This document shows, in pieces, positions 18,122 through 27,251 of a stretch of 64,000 nt of DNA (positions within the stretch are counted from its first letter, which is position 1; the number at the start of each line of letters is the position of its first letter). Origin of the DNA: Lachnospiraceae bacterium (GTDB lineage: Bacteria; Bacillota; Clostridia; Lachnospirales; Lachnospiraceae); assembly GCA_017936885.1 (NCBI GenBank), contig JAGBEO010000008.1, forward strand, positions 62,001-126,000, read 5' to 3'. The translations under genes were made by a program, and so were the position numbers. The notes under the pieces were generated by a model. It did no database searches and was not told the DNA's origin. It saw nothing but the letters and a program-made list of their open reading frames with translations.

Positions 18122-19501
18122 TTATTTTTGTAGCAGATTTTCACCGATTTTTACAACATCGCCGGCTCCCATAGTTATCAACAAGTCATCCTTTGTGCAA
18201 TTTTTTATTATAAAATCCTGTATTTCTTCAAAGGATGGGAAGTAGTAGCAGCGATGTCCAAGCTTCTCAATTTCCGCTTGTAAAGTGCGGGAACTGATGC
18301 CAAGTGTATCCTTCTCTCTGGCAGCATAAATATCTGCCAAAATAACCTCATCAGCCAGGGATAATGCTTTGGCAAAATCCTTTAAGAATGCCTTAGTCCG
18401 CGTATAGGTATGAGGCTGGAATACGCACCAGACAGTCTTGTGGGGGTAATTTTTTACAGCGGTTAATGTGGCGGTAATTTCCGTGGGATGATGGGCATAG
18501 TCATCAATAATGGTAAAACCGTTAACCTTACCCTTGTATTCAAAACGGCGGTCGGTGCCTCCGAATGCAAGCAGTGCTTTGGCACAAACCCCGGAATCAA
18601 TCCCCAGTGTGTCAGCTAACGCGATCGCTGCTATGGCATTGTAGACATTGTGTTCTCCCGGTACCCGTAAAGTAAATGCTTCTTTTTTGCCATCCTTCCG
18701 CATAAGATGAAAAGAAGGATATCCTGATGCATCATAAGTAATCTCGGACGGGCTGTAATCAAATACAGAAGAGGAACCGTAGGTAATAACCCGGCAGGCA
18801 AGCCCATCGGTAATCTCTTCATAGTGATCGATATCGCCGTTGATGATGAGCGTGCCGTCCGCAGGCAGAAGAAGAGCAAATTTGCGGAAAGATTCACGAA
18901 TATCGCGGATGTCTTTAAAGAAATCCAGATGGTCTTCTTCTATATTAAGTATAATACCGATCTTAGGGAACAAACTTAAGAAGCTGTTCGTATATTCGCA
19001 TGCCTCCGTGACGAAATGGTCGGAAGAGCCTACACGGATATTGCCGCCGATCGGTTTGTAAATACCGCCGATGGACAAGGTAGGGTCATCCTCATTCTCC
19101 AATAGAATCTGGGATATCATGGAAGTGGTAGTCGTCTTGCCGTGGGTTCCGCTGATTGCGATCGGCATCTTATAATTCTTCATCATCTGTCCGAGGAGCT
19201 GTGCCCTGGTCAGCGTGGGAATGTTAAGGCTGCCTGCGGCGATCATTTCCGGATTGTCAGGTTTAATGGCGCTGGTATACACCACCAGATCAATGTCTGA
19301 GGTGAGATTTTCTTCCCGCTGCCCGTAATATATGGTAACCCCGCGCGCTTCCAGTGTATGGGTAAGCTCAGAGGGCGCTCTGTCAGAGCCGGATACCCGG
19401 AAGCCCTCTGTCAGAAGAATCTCGGCAAGACCGCTCATGCTGATGCCGCCGATGCCAATAAAATATATATGAATCGGATTCTTAAAATTAATTTGATACA
19501 T
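18122..19501 (-). CDS. murC: UDP-N-acetylmuramate-L-alanine ligase
   Basis: 459 residues, the usual length. The Rossmann-type N-domain is HIYFIGIGGISMSGLAEIL, the ATP-binding loop is SGTHGKTTTTS at about 118-127, and the later Mur ligase motifs include EACEY, HPTEI and a C-terminal ligase domain. The enzyme adds L-alanine to UDP-MurNAc, the first amino acid of the peptidoglycan stem, in the cytoplasm. The frame is open 14 codons upstream of 19501, but GGGAGA lies 7 bp before ATG 19501, so that is the start. A TATAAT promoter lies about 32 bp upstream. Confidence 0.96.
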   Translation of the reverse strand: MYQINFKNPIHIYFIGIGGISMSGLAEILLTEGFRVSGSDRAPSELTHTLEARGVTIYYGQREENLTSDIDLVVYTSAIKPDNPEMIAAGSLNIPTLTRAQLLGQMMKNYKMPIAISGTHGKTTTTSMISQILLENEDDPTLSIGGIYKPIGGNIRVGSSDHFVTEACEYTNSFLSLFPKIGIILNIEEDHLDFFKDIRDIRESFRKFALLLPADGTLIINGDIDHYEEITDGLACRVITYGSSSVFDYSPSEITYDASGYPSFHLMRKDGKKEAFTLRVPGEHNVYNAIAAIALADTLGIDSGVCAKALLAFGGTDRRFEYKGKVNGFTIIDDYAHHPTEITATLTAVKNYPHKTVWCVFQPHTYTRTKAFLKDFAKALSLADEVILADIYAAREKDTLGISSRTLQAEIEKLGHRCYYFPSFEEIQDFIIKNCTKDDLLITMGAGDVVKIGENLLQK

Positions 19502-19532
19502 GGATATCTCCCTGATTTTGTTTTTTATTAGT

Positions 19533-19561
19533 ATTATACTCATTTCACCTTAAAAAACCAA
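19533..19561 (-). promoter_or_regulatory. SigA-type promoter of murC
   Basis: On the minus strand TTGGTT (19556-19561), a 17-bp spacer and TATAAT (19533-19538). The -10 is perfect and the -35 keeps the TTG core. Confidence 0.65.
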
Positions 19562-19736
19562 TAGAAATTTAATTTACACGGAATTTAGATATAATTTACA
19601 AAAGCTGATAATGCCGGTTAATTTTTCCAAAATACATTATGAGAAAAATGAACAAAGATATTGAAAAGATTGGTAAAATATTGTATATTATTAACATATC
19701 AAAAAGAATAAAAAGAGAATATTTTTGTAAATAATA

Positions 19737-19765
19737 TTCATTTTCCTGTTGAATTGTGTTATAAT
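19737..19765 (+). promoter_or_regulatory. Candidate extended -10 promoter of glgCD
   Basis: TGTTATAAT gives an extended, perfect -10 (TATAAT 19760-19765) with a weak -35 TTCATT 17 bp upstream. The glgC start is 65 bp downstream. Confidence 0.55.
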
Positions 19766-19830
19766 TATCAAATAATATAATGTTTTTTTAAAATTATATA
19801 ATATATTTAAGGGAAACAAGAGGTGATAAG

Positions 19831-21102
19831 ATGGTTAAGAAAGAAATGATTGCCATGCTTTTGGCAGGTGGTCAGGGAAGCAGATTAGGTGTACTTACGT
19901 CAAAGGTTGCAAAACCTGCAGTATCTTTTGGCAGTAAATATAGAATTATCGACTTTCCTCTCAGTAACTGTATCAATTCAGGAGTAGACACCGTGGGTGT
20001 CCTGACTCAGTATCAGCCGCTTCGGCTGAACACGCATATCGGTATCGGTATTCCGTGGGATCTTGACAGGAATATCGGCGGTGTAACGGTACTTCCACCA
20101 TATGAGAAGAGCGTGAACAGCGAATGGTATACGGGTACGGCAAACGCAATTTACCAGAACATCGATTATATGGAGAGTTTTAATCCGGAGTACGTTCTGA
20201 TCCTGTCGGGTGACCACATTTACAAGATGGATTATGAAGTGATGCTGGATTTCCATAAGCAGAATAATGCAGAGGTGACGATTGCGGTTATGCCTGTTCC
20301 GATGGAAGAAGCGAAACGTTTCGGCATCATGATCACGGATAATAATCGTAAAATTACCGATTTTGAAGAAAAACCGGCAAATCCGAGAAGTAATCTTGCT
20401 TCTATGGGTATTTATATCTTTAACTGGAAGACATTGAAAGAGGCACTTCTTGCGAATGCAGAGCAGCCCGGACTGGATTTTGGTAAACATGTTATTCCAT
20501 ATTGCCACAAGAATGGCGCACCTCTTTATGCATACGAATTTAACGGTTACTGGAAAGATGTAGGAACGCTGAATTCATATTGGGAAGCTAATATGGAATT
20601 GATTGATATCGTTCCGGAATTCAATTTATATGAAGAGTATTGGAAGATCTATACAAGAAGTGAAATCTTGCCGCCGCAGTATTTGTCATCAGGCAGTGTT
20701 GTGGAGAGAAGTATTATAGGAGAAGGCTCGGAGATATACGGTAAAGTATATAATTCCGTCATTGGCTGCGGTGTTACGATCGGTGCCGATACGGTAGTCA
20801 GAGACTCCATTATCATGAATGAGACACAGATCGGTGCTAACTGTGAACTGCAGAAGGCAATCATTGCCGAGAATGTTGTGATTGAGGATGATGTTAAACT
20901 CGGTGTAGGTGAAGAGGCAGAGAATGAGACAGATCCGCATATTTATAATCATGGCATTGTAACGGTGGGTGAAAAGAGCTTTGTTCCGAAGGGAATTACC
21001 GTTGGAAAGAATTCTGTTGTGTTTGGTGTGACAAGTGCAGAGGATTATGAGAACGGAAATCTTCCAAGCGGTAAAACTTTGATTAAGGCAGGTGACAAAT
21101 AG
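19831..21102 (+). CDS. glgC: Glucose-1-phosphate adenylyltransferase (ADP-glucose pyrophosphorylase)
   Basis: 423 residues. The nucleotidyltransferase domain begins [22 protein letters not shown], with the PPi-binding loop GGQGSRLG and the substrate motif [22 protein letters not shown] carries the catalytic aspartate, and GTANAIYQN and WKDVGT are also conserved. A left-handed beta-helix C-terminus follows from about residue 290 with hexapeptide repeats. It makes ADP-glucose for glycogen synthesis and is the committed, allosterically controlled step. AAGAGGTG precedes the ATG. Its stop codon overlaps the glgD start by one base, so the two subunits are co-translated. glgP lies 31 kb away. Confidence 0.96.
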   Translation: MVKKEMIAMLLAGGQGSRLGVLTSKVAKPAVSFGSKYRIIDFPLSNCINSGVDTVGVLTQYQPLRLNTHIGIGIPWDLDRNIGGVTVLPPYEKSVNSEWYTGTANAIYQNIDYMESFNPEYVLILSGDHIYKMDYEVMLDFHKQNNAEVTIAVMPVPMEEAKRFGIMITDNNRKITDFEEKPANPRSNLASMGIYIFNWKTLKEALLANAEQPGLDFGKHVIPYCHKNGAPLYAYEFNGYWKDVGTLNSYWEANMELIDIVPEFNLYEEYWKIYTRSEILPPQYLSSGSVVERSIIGEGSEIYGKVYNSVIGCGVTIGADTVVRDSIIMNETQIGANCELQKAIIAENVVIEDDVKLGVGEEAENETDPHIYNHGIVTVGEKSFVPKGITVGKNSVVFGVTSAEDYENGNLPSGKTLIKAGDK

Positions 21103-22220
21103 TGAGAGCAATTGGAATCATTTTAGCTGGCGGTAATAATCACAGGATCAAGGAGCTGACGCAGAAGCGTGCAGTCTGCGCAATGCCTATCGCAGGTAGT
21201 TACCGCAGTATCGACTTTGCACTGAGTAATATGTCCAACTCCCATATTAATAAGGTGGCTGTATTTACACAGTATAATGCAGGCAGCCTGAATGAACACT
21301 TAAGTTCTTCCAAATGGTGGGATTTCGGCCGTAAGCAGGGAGGGTTGTTTGTTTTTACCCCTGCAGTGACGGCAGAGAGTAATGCGTGGTATCGCGGTAC
21401 GGCGGATGCAATCGCACAGAATTTATCATTTTTAAAGAACTCTCATGAACCGTATGTGGTAATATCTTCCGGTGACTGTGTATATAAGATGGATTATAAT
21501 AAGATTCTGGAATATCATATTGATAAGAAAGCTGATATCACAGTCGTATGTAAGGATATGGCTCCGGATGTTAATGTAGACAGATTCGGTACGATTAAGA
21601 TGAATGAAGAGTGTCGCATTGAGGAGTTTGAGGAGAAGCCTGTTGTGGCTAAATCCAATACGATTTCCTGCGGTGTCTATGTAGTCAGAAGACGTCAGTT
21701 GATTGAGATGATTGAGAAATGTAAAGAGGAAGATCGTTACGATTTCGTTAAGGACATTTTGATTCGCTATAAAGATCAGAAGAGAATCTATGGTTACAAG
21801 ATCAAAGACTACTGGAGCAATATCGCAACAGTAAATGACTATTTTAAGACCAATATGGATTTCCTTCAGCCGGAAATAAGAAATTATTTCTTTAAACAGT
21901 ATCCTGATATTTACTCTAAAGTAGATGATCTGCCGCCTGCTAAATATAATACAGGGGCAAATATTAAGAACAGCCTGATCTCCAGCGGATGTATCGTAAA
22001 CGGAACGGTAGAAGATTCTGTAATCTTCAAGAAGACATATATCGGTAATAACTGTTATATTAAGAATTCTATCATTCTGAATGATGTTTATATTGGAGAT
22101 AACACACATATTGAGAATTGTATCGTAGAGAGCAGGGGTACAATTCGAGCTAATTCGTATTATAAGGGAGACAATGGAATAGAAATTGTCGTAGAACATA
22201 ATGACAGATACGTAATTTAA
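21102..22220 (+). CDS. glgD: GlgD, regulatory paralogue of ADP-glucose pyrophosphorylase
   Basis: 372 residues starting with GTG in the context TAGTG; AGGTGA lies 6 bp upstream. It has the same fold as GlgC, but the N-terminal loop reads LAGGNNHRIKELTQKRAVCAMP rather than GGQGSRLG and the C-terminal helix is shorter. The loss of the consensus pyrophosphorylase loop is what defines GlgD. In Bacillus-type systems GlgD has no activity alone and raises the activity of GlgC in a heterotetramer. The tight 1-bp overlap with glgC supports an equimolar complex. Confidence 0.94.
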   Translation: MRAIGIILAGGNNHRIKELTQKRAVCAMPIAGSYRSIDFALSNMSNSHINKVAVFTQYNAGSLNEHLSSSKWWDFGRKQGGLFVFTPAVTAESNAWYRGTADAIAQNLSFLKNSHEPYVVISSGDCVYKMDYNKILEYHIDKKADITVVCKDMAPDVNVDRFGTIKMNEECRIEEFEEKPVVAKSNTISCGVYVVRRRQLIEMIEKCKEEDRYDFVKDILIRYKDQKRIYGYKIKDYWSNIATVNDYFKTNMDFLQPEIRNYFFKQYPDIYSKVDDLPPAKYNTGANIKNSLISSGCIVNGTVEDSVIFKKTYIGNNCYIKNSIILNDVYIGDNTHIENCIVESRGTIRANSYYKGDNGIEIVVEHNDRYVI

Positions 22221-22229
22221 TGATATGAT
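22201..22229 (+). promoter_or_regulatory. Candidate promoter of spoVG
   Basis: ATGACA (22201-22206), a 17-bp spacer and TATGAT (22224-22229), each five of six to the SigA consensus, overlapping the glgD end. In Bacillus spoVG is a SigH gene; I saw an AGGAATA (22356) resembling a SigH -35 but no matching -10 at the right distance. Confidence 0.45.
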
Positions 22230-22396
22230 AGAAAGGCGACTGCTAGTTAGAGTAAAATATTGTGTAAGGGGCATGAAGGTTTTTAACTAAATGTATATTA
22301 CAAGCTACGTGGCTTGATGAGTATGACTTGTGTGGAGAAGCTTGTGAAAACCGGCAGGAATATGTTCGGTATCATATGATAAGGAGGCTAAACTTC

Positions 22397-22669
22397 ATGA
22401 GAATTACTGATGTCCGCGTGCGTAAGATGACTCAAGACAGCAAGATGAGAGCAATCGTCTCAATCACCATTGACGATGAATTCGTAGTTCATGACATTAA
22501 AGTAATTGAAGGTGAAAAAGGTCTTTTCATTGCTATGCCAAGTAAGAAGGCAACCGATGGTGAGTATCGTGATATTGCACATCCGATTAACTCAGAGACA
22601 AGAGAACGAATCCAGAAGATTATACTGGAGAGCTATGAAGAGGCATTGTTGGAACCGGATAGTGAGTAG
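22397..22669 (+). CDS. spoVG: Septation/sporulation regulator SpoVG
   Basis: 90 residues, the normal SpoVG length, with the highly conserved start [11 protein letters not shown] and the core [21 protein letters not shown] and [20 protein letters not shown]. SpoVG is a small RNA/DNA-binding protein that influences septation, sporulation and metabolism in Firmicutes. The frame is open 23 codons upstream, but AAGGAGG at 22381-22387 fixes the ATG at 22397. It sits between glgD and pth and ends in its own terminator. Confidence 0.97.
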   Translation: MRITDVRVRKMTQDSKMRAIVSITIDDEFVVHDIKVIEGEKGLFIAMPSKKATDGEYRDIAHPINSETRERIQKIILESYEEALLEPDSE

Positions 22670-22687
22670 TAAGATGCATAGTGTGGA

Positions 22688-22720
22688 AAGAAGAGGACGC
22701 GGACGCGTCCTTTTCTTATG
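22688..22720 (+). terminator. Terminator after spoVG
   Basis: A 13-bp stem with one G-U pair (22688-22700 with 22705-22717) around the tetraloop GGAC. The 3' arm runs GCGTCCTTTTCTT, providing the U-rich end. Confidence 0.8.
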
Positions 22721-22851
22721 TGATAAGAAAGGGATCGGGCAGTAGTATGAAATAGAAAAACGCTCTTGTTATGGGCGCAAGTTGCTGATAAAATGAGAGG
22801 GCGTAATTAGGATACGGGATAAAAAATAATATGCAAGAATGGGAGAATAAT

Positions 22852-23424
22852 ATGTATATTATCGTTGGATTAGGCAATCCGGGAAAGGATTATCAGAATA
22901 CACGGCATAATATCGGCTTCGATGTCATTGATATGATTGCCGATAAGAATCATATTGTTATGGGAGAGAAGAAGCATAAGGCAATCATCGGCAAAGGCTT
23001 TATTGCGGGACAGAAGGCCGTGCTGGTGAAACCGCAGACTTACATGAATTTAAGTGGTGAAAGTGTGAGGGATGTCATAAACTTTTATAAGATAGATGAA
23101 AAAAATGAACTGATTGTGGTTTCGGACGACATCAGCCTGGATGTGGGAAAGATCCGCATTCGCAAAAAAGGCAGTGCCGGCGGACACAATGGGCTTAAGA
23201 ATATTATTCTGCATCTGGGACATGATGAGTTCCAAAGAGTGAAGATGGGTGTAGGAGAGAAACCGCAAGGCGGCGATCTGGCAGATTATGTGCTGGGACA
23301 TTTTCGTAAGGAAGAACGTGAAGCGATGGATGAGAGCGCAGAACGCGCGGCAGAAGCGATAGAGATGATGATGACGGATGGAGTGGATGCGGCGATGAAC
23401 CGATTTAACGGAGGTAAGATGTGA
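22852..23424 (+). CDS. pth: Peptidyl-tRNA hydrolase
   Basis: 190 residues. It begins MYIIVGLGNPGKDYQNTRHNIGFDVID; the Asn in LGNPG and the catalytic His in NTRHNIGF are present, followed by VKPQTYMNLSG, VSDDISLD and KGSAGGHNGLKNI. It releases peptides from prematurely dropped peptidyl-tRNA. The frame is open 7 codons upstream; GGGAG 6 bp before ATG 22852 fixes the start. Its stop overlaps the GTG start of mfd by 4 bp (GTGA), the usual Firmicutes pth-mfd pair. Confidence 0.96.
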   Translation: MYIIVGLGNPGKDYQNTRHNIGFDVIDMIADKNHIVMGEKKHKAIIGKGFIAGQKAVLVKPQTYMNLSGESVRDVINFYKIDEKNELIVVSDDISLDVGKIRIRKKGSAGGHNGLKNIILHLGHDEFQRVKMGVGEKPQGGDLADYVLGHFRKEEREAMDESAERAAEAIEMMMTDGVDAAMNRFNGGKM

Positions 23425-26400
23425 GGGCATTACTGGCTCCCTTGGAAGAACTGGGAGAATATGAAGAGATTAGAAAAATGCTGATGAAGGAACAGGCATC
23501 TGTGGCGCTGAGCGGATGTGTGGATTCCCAGAAGCTGCATATGATTTACGGATTGGGCGATGGTTTTCGATATAAAATCATCGTTACTTTCAGTGATTTA
23601 AAGGCGAAAGAACTGTATGAGGATTATAAGTTTTATGACAGGAATGTCACATTGTATCCTGCGAAGGATCTGATTTTCTTTCAGGCGGATATTCATGGGA
23701 ATCAGCTTGTCATGGAGCGTATTAAATGTCTGCGCCGGTTGATGGAGGGCAGACCTGTTACCGTGATCACTACCTATGATGCACTGATGGCACCGCAGAT
23801 ACCTATTGATGTATGGAAAAAACACGTGATCCATATTGATAAGAAGACAAGTATTGTGGAGAGTGAACTGGCAGCACGCCTAGTGGAGCTGGGATATGAG
23901 AAAAACTATCAGGTAGAAGCGCCGGGGCAGTTCAGCATCCGCGGCGGCATTATCGATATCTTTGATCTGACGGAGGAAAATCCTTATCGAATAGAGCTTT
24001 GGGGGGAAGATGTAGAATCTATCAGAAGTTTTGATATCTTAAGCCAGCGGTCTATTGAGAAACTGGAATCCATGACAATCTATCCGGCCACAGAGATGAT
24101 TTTATCACCGGATGAGCTTCGGGCGGGGCTTAAGAAGATTGAGGCAGAAGGAAAGGAACAGGCTGCACAGCTTCGTAAGCAGATGAAGACAGAGGAAGCC
24201 CACCGGATCGAGGTGCAGGTGAGGGAATTATCGGAGCAGTTGTTGGAGCTGGGATTATCCCGAAATGCGGTCAATCTGGAAAGCTATGTGAGATTTTTCT
24301 ATCCGGAATTGTCCACCTTTTTAGACTGCTTTGATGCGGACAGAAGCTGCATCTTTATCGATGAACCGCTGCGGGTCAAGGAGCACACCTCGGCAATCGA
24401 ATTAGAGTTCCGGGAGAGTATGATGCACCGTGTCCAGAAGGGGTATATTTTGCCGGGGCAGATGGATGTTTTGTTCAGTGCGGAGGAAGTGGCAGCGAAA
24501 ATAGCCGGACGAAGAGTGGTGACACTGGCGATGATGGACGGTAAGAATCCCCTTTTCAAGGCAGATAAGAAATTTGATATACAGGCGAGGAGTTTATCTT
24601 CTTATAATAATAGTTTTGAGACCCTAGTGAAAGATTTGACTGCCTACAAGAAAAGAGGCTATCGCATCCTGTTGCTGTCAGGCTCACGAACAAGAGCGAG
24701 ACGATTGGCAGAGGATCTGAGAGAACAGGAAATCAGTGCTTTCTACAGTGAAGATCCGATGCGTGAGGTACAGCCGGGAGAAGTCATGACCTATTACGGC
24801 AGAGTGCTGAAGGGTTTTGAATATCCTCTTCTGAAGTTCATGGTGATTGCCGAGAGTGATATTTTCGGCGCGGAGAAGAAGAAAAAGAAGAAGAAAAAGA
24901 TTTATGAAGGGCAGAAAATCAATGACTTTAATGAACTGAAGGTCGGCGATTATGTGGTACATGAGAGCCACGGACTCGGTATCTATCAGGGGATTGAGAA
25001 AGTAGAAGTAGATAAAATTGTTAAGGATTATATGAAGATATCCTATCGGGACGGCGGTATTCTCTATGTGCTTGCCACAGGCCTTAATGTGATCCAGAAG
25101 TATGCTTCCGCTGATGCAGGCACCAAGCCGAAGCTGAATAAGCTCGGAACACAGGAGTGGCATAAGACGAAGACGAAAGTGCGTACCGCTGTGGACGAGG
25201 TGGCACAGGATCTGGTAGAGCTTTACGCACTCAGACAGCAGAGTGAGGGCTTCCGGTACGGTAAGGATACGGTATGGCAGAAGGAATTTGAAGAAATGTT
25301 TCCTTTTGAGGAGACGGAGGATCAATTGGCGGCGATCGCAGCCACGAAGGCTGATATGGAGAGCGGCAAGATCATGGATCGTCTCATCTGCGGTGATGTG
25401 GGATACGGTAAGACGGAGATTGCCATTCGTGCGGCATTTAAGGCAGTACAGGAAGGAAAGCAGGTAGTCTATCTGGTGCCGACGACCATTCTGGCACAGC
25501 AGCATTACAATACTTTCGTGCAGCGGATGAAGGATTTCCCGGTGAGGATTGATCTGCTGTCCCGGTTCCGTACCAGCGCGGAGCAGAAGAAGACCATTGC
25601 GGATTTGAAAAAGGGCATGGTGGATATTGTCATCGGAACCCACCGTGTGCTTTCTAAGGATGTGGAATACAAGGATTTAGGTCTGCTCATCATCGATGAG
25701 GAACAGAGATTCGGAGTGACCCATAAAGAAAAGATTAAGAAACTGAAGGAAAATGTGGATGTGCTGACATTGACGGCAACCCCGATTCCGCGGACGCTTC
25801 ATATGAGTTTAATCGGTATCCGTGATATGAGTGTGCTGGAAGAGGCACCAAACGACAGACTGCCGATCCAGACCTTTGTCTGTGAATACAATGAAGAATT
25901 GGTGCGGGAGGCTATCGTCAGGGAATTGTCCAGGGACGGGCAGGTGTACTATGTCTATAACAGAGTGAATAACATTGCTGATATAGCCACGGCGATTCAG
26001 AATCTGGTGCCGGAGGCAAATGTGGCTTTTGCCCACGGGCAGATGAAGGAGACGGAATTAGAGCGCATCATGTACGATTTTATCAATGGAGAAATAGATG
26101 TGCTGGTATCCACAACGATTATTGAAACCGGGCTGGACATTTCCAATGTGAACACCATGATCATTCATGATTCCGATCAGATGGGATTGTCCCAGCTTTA
26201 TCAGCTTCGCGGACGTGTGGGACGTTCCAACCGTACCGCCTATGCTTTTCTTATGTATAAGCGAAATAAGATGCTGAAAGAGATTGCAGAGAAACGATTG
26301 GAGGCAATCAAGGAATTTACGGACTTAGGCAGCGGCTTTAAGATTGCCATGCGGGATCTGGAAATCCGCGGGGCGGGAAGTCTTCTGGGACGAAGCCAGC

Positions 26401-26978
26401 ACGGACATATGCAGGCGGTCGGGTATGACCTGTACTGTAAGATGCTTAACGAAGCGGTCAAGACGCTGAAAGGGATTCCGACAATCGAAGACTTTAATAC
26501 AACTATTGATCTGGATGCGGATGCTTATATTCCGCCGTCCTACATTGTGAATGAGATTCAGAAATTGGATATATATAAGAGAATTGCAGGGATTGAGGAT
26601 GAAAAAGAATGTGACGATATGCGGGAGGAATTGCTGGATCGTTTCGGAGAGATCCCGAAATCGGCGGAGAATCTGCTGCGCATTGCGCTGATCCGTTCTC
26701 ACGCACATAAGCTATACATGCCGGAGGTAAAGGGTAAAAACGAAGTGATCCAATTCCAACTGCGGGCGGATGCTCCCATCTTGGTGGAGAACATACCGGA
26801 GCTTCTTCGGGAGTATGACGGTAAGATGACGTTTGATCCCAAAGGTACACCTACTTTCCGGCTTCGCTATAAGAAATGCGGCGTGATAGAGAAGGATGAG
26901 GAGATGCTTCTTACGCTGACGGAGGAAGCGATTGGTAAAATGGAAGAGTTTCTTCTTGCACCGGCGGCTGTTCAATAG
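23421..26978 (+). CDS. mfd: Transcription-repair coupling factor
   Basis: 1185 residues starting with GTG; GGAGG lies 6 bp upstream inside pth. Domain order is the UvrB-like N-terminus (VTTYDALMAPQIP; GQFSIRGGIIDIF), the RNA-polymerase-interaction domain (KVGDYVVHESHGLGIYQG, near residue 510), the RecG-like translocase (Walker A GDVGYGKTE, motif II IIDEEQRFG, TATPIPRTL, QLRGRVGRSNR) and the C-terminal inhibitory domain. It removes stalled RNA polymerase and recruits UvrA. An uninterrupted run of eight lysines (near residue 488) precedes the polymerase-interaction domain; see findings. Otherwise standard. Confidence 0.97.
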   Translation: MRALLAPLEELGEYEEIRKMLMKEQASVALSGCVDSQKLHMIYGLGDGFRYKIIVTFSDLKAKELYEDYKFYDRNVTLYPAKDLIFFQADIHGNQLVMERIKCLRRLMEGRPVTVITTYDALMAPQIPIDVWKKHVIHIDKKTSIVESELAARLVELGYEKNYQVEAPGQFSIRGGIIDIFDLTEENPYRIELWGEDVESIRSFDILSQRSIEKLESMTIYPATEMILSPDELRAGLKKIEAEGKEQAAQLRKQMKTEEAHRIEVQVRELSEQLLELGLSRNAVNLESYVRFFYPELSTFLDCFDADRSCIFIDEPLRVKEHTSAIELEFRESMMHRVQKGYILPGQMDVLFSAEEVAAKIAGRRVVTLAMMDGKNPLFKADKKFDIQARSLSSYNNSFETLVKDLTAYKKRGYRILLLSGSRTRARRLAEDLREQEISAFYSEDPMREVQPGEVMTYYGRVLKGFEYPLLKFMVIAESDIFGAEKKKKKKKKIYEGQKINDFNELKVGDYVVHESHGLGIYQGIEKVEVDKIVKDYMKISYRDGGILYVLATGLNVIQKYASADAGTKPKLNKLGTQEWHKTKTKVRTAVDEVAQDLVELYALRQQSEGFRYGKDTVWQKEFEEMFPFEETEDQLAAIAATKADMESGKIMDRLICGDVGYGKTEIAIRAAFKAVQEGKQVVYLVPTTILAQQHYNTFVQRMKDFPVRIDLLSRFRTSAEQKKTIADLKKGMVDIVIGTHRVLSKDVEYKDLGLLIIDEEQRFGVTHKEKIKKLKENVDVLTLTATPIPRTLHMSLIGIRDMSVLEEAPNDRLPIQTFVCEYNEELVREAIVRELSRDGQVYYVYNRVNNIADIATAIQNLVPEANVAFAHGQMKETELERIMYDFINGEIDVLVSTTIIETGLDISNVNTMIIHDSDQMGLSQLYQLRGRVGRSNRTAYAFLMYKRNKMLKEIAEKRLEAIKEFTDLGSGFKIAMRDLEIRGAGSLLGRSQHGHMQAVGYDLYCKMLNEAVKTLKGIPTIEDFNTTIDLDADAYIPPSYIVNEIQKLDIYKRIAGIEDEKECDDMREELLDRFGEIPKSAENLLRIALIRSHAHKLYMPEVKGKNEVIQFQLRADAPILVENIPELLREYDGKMTFDPKGTPTFRLRYKKCGVIEKDEEMLLTLTEEAIGKMEEFLLAPAAVQ

Positions 26979-27060
26979 AAGTCCCCGGATGTTGTCTGGT
27001 ACTTTATGGCGGAATGGTAACGCAGTGGCGGGCAGGGGGATCAGTGAGGACATAAAACAG

Positions 27061-27095
27061 GAGCCGGGGGACTTGATTTCTCCCGGCTCTTGCTA
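27061..27095 (+). terminator. Terminator after mfd
   Basis: GAGCCGGGGGA (27061-27071) pairs with TCTCCCGGCTC (27079-27089), 11 bp with one G-U, 7-nt loop, followed by a modest TTGCTAT. Confidence 0.7.
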
Positions 27096-27251
27096 TATAA
27101 TGTAGCCATAATTCATAGTGAATTACTAGGAAAATAGATGTCAATCGCTATTGTTTTTCATAAACAACCATTTCATTGATGTCATTAAAGATATGTGCCG
27201 GCGCAGTATTTACGGTGCATAAGACAGTCTGAGAAAGGAGTAAGTTCAGAA

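Larger units (their letters stand above)
19502..19830. other. AT-rich divergent intergenic region between murC and glgC
   Basis: About 330 bp without a plausible gene. It holds the leftward murC promoter at one end and the rightward glgC promoter at the other. The central part is very AT-rich and shows no clear palindrome. Confidence 0.6.

Noticed and set aside
16816-18144. Longer version of the DnaD-like protein starting at 18144
   Set aside because: The extra 94 residues show no domain and overlap the murC end; the good ribosome site is at 17862.
21432-22274. A 280-codon open frame on the minus strand
   Set aside because: Antisense to glgD; no ribosome site and no recognisable domain.
22340-22396. 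SigH promoter for spoVG
   Set aside because: An AGGAATA box is present, but it is too close to the ribosome site and no GAAT -10 follows at 11-12 bp.
24684-25643. A 319-codon open frame on the minus strand
   Set aside because: It is fully antisense to mfd, whose conserved motifs run through the region; Leu/His-rich shadow composition.
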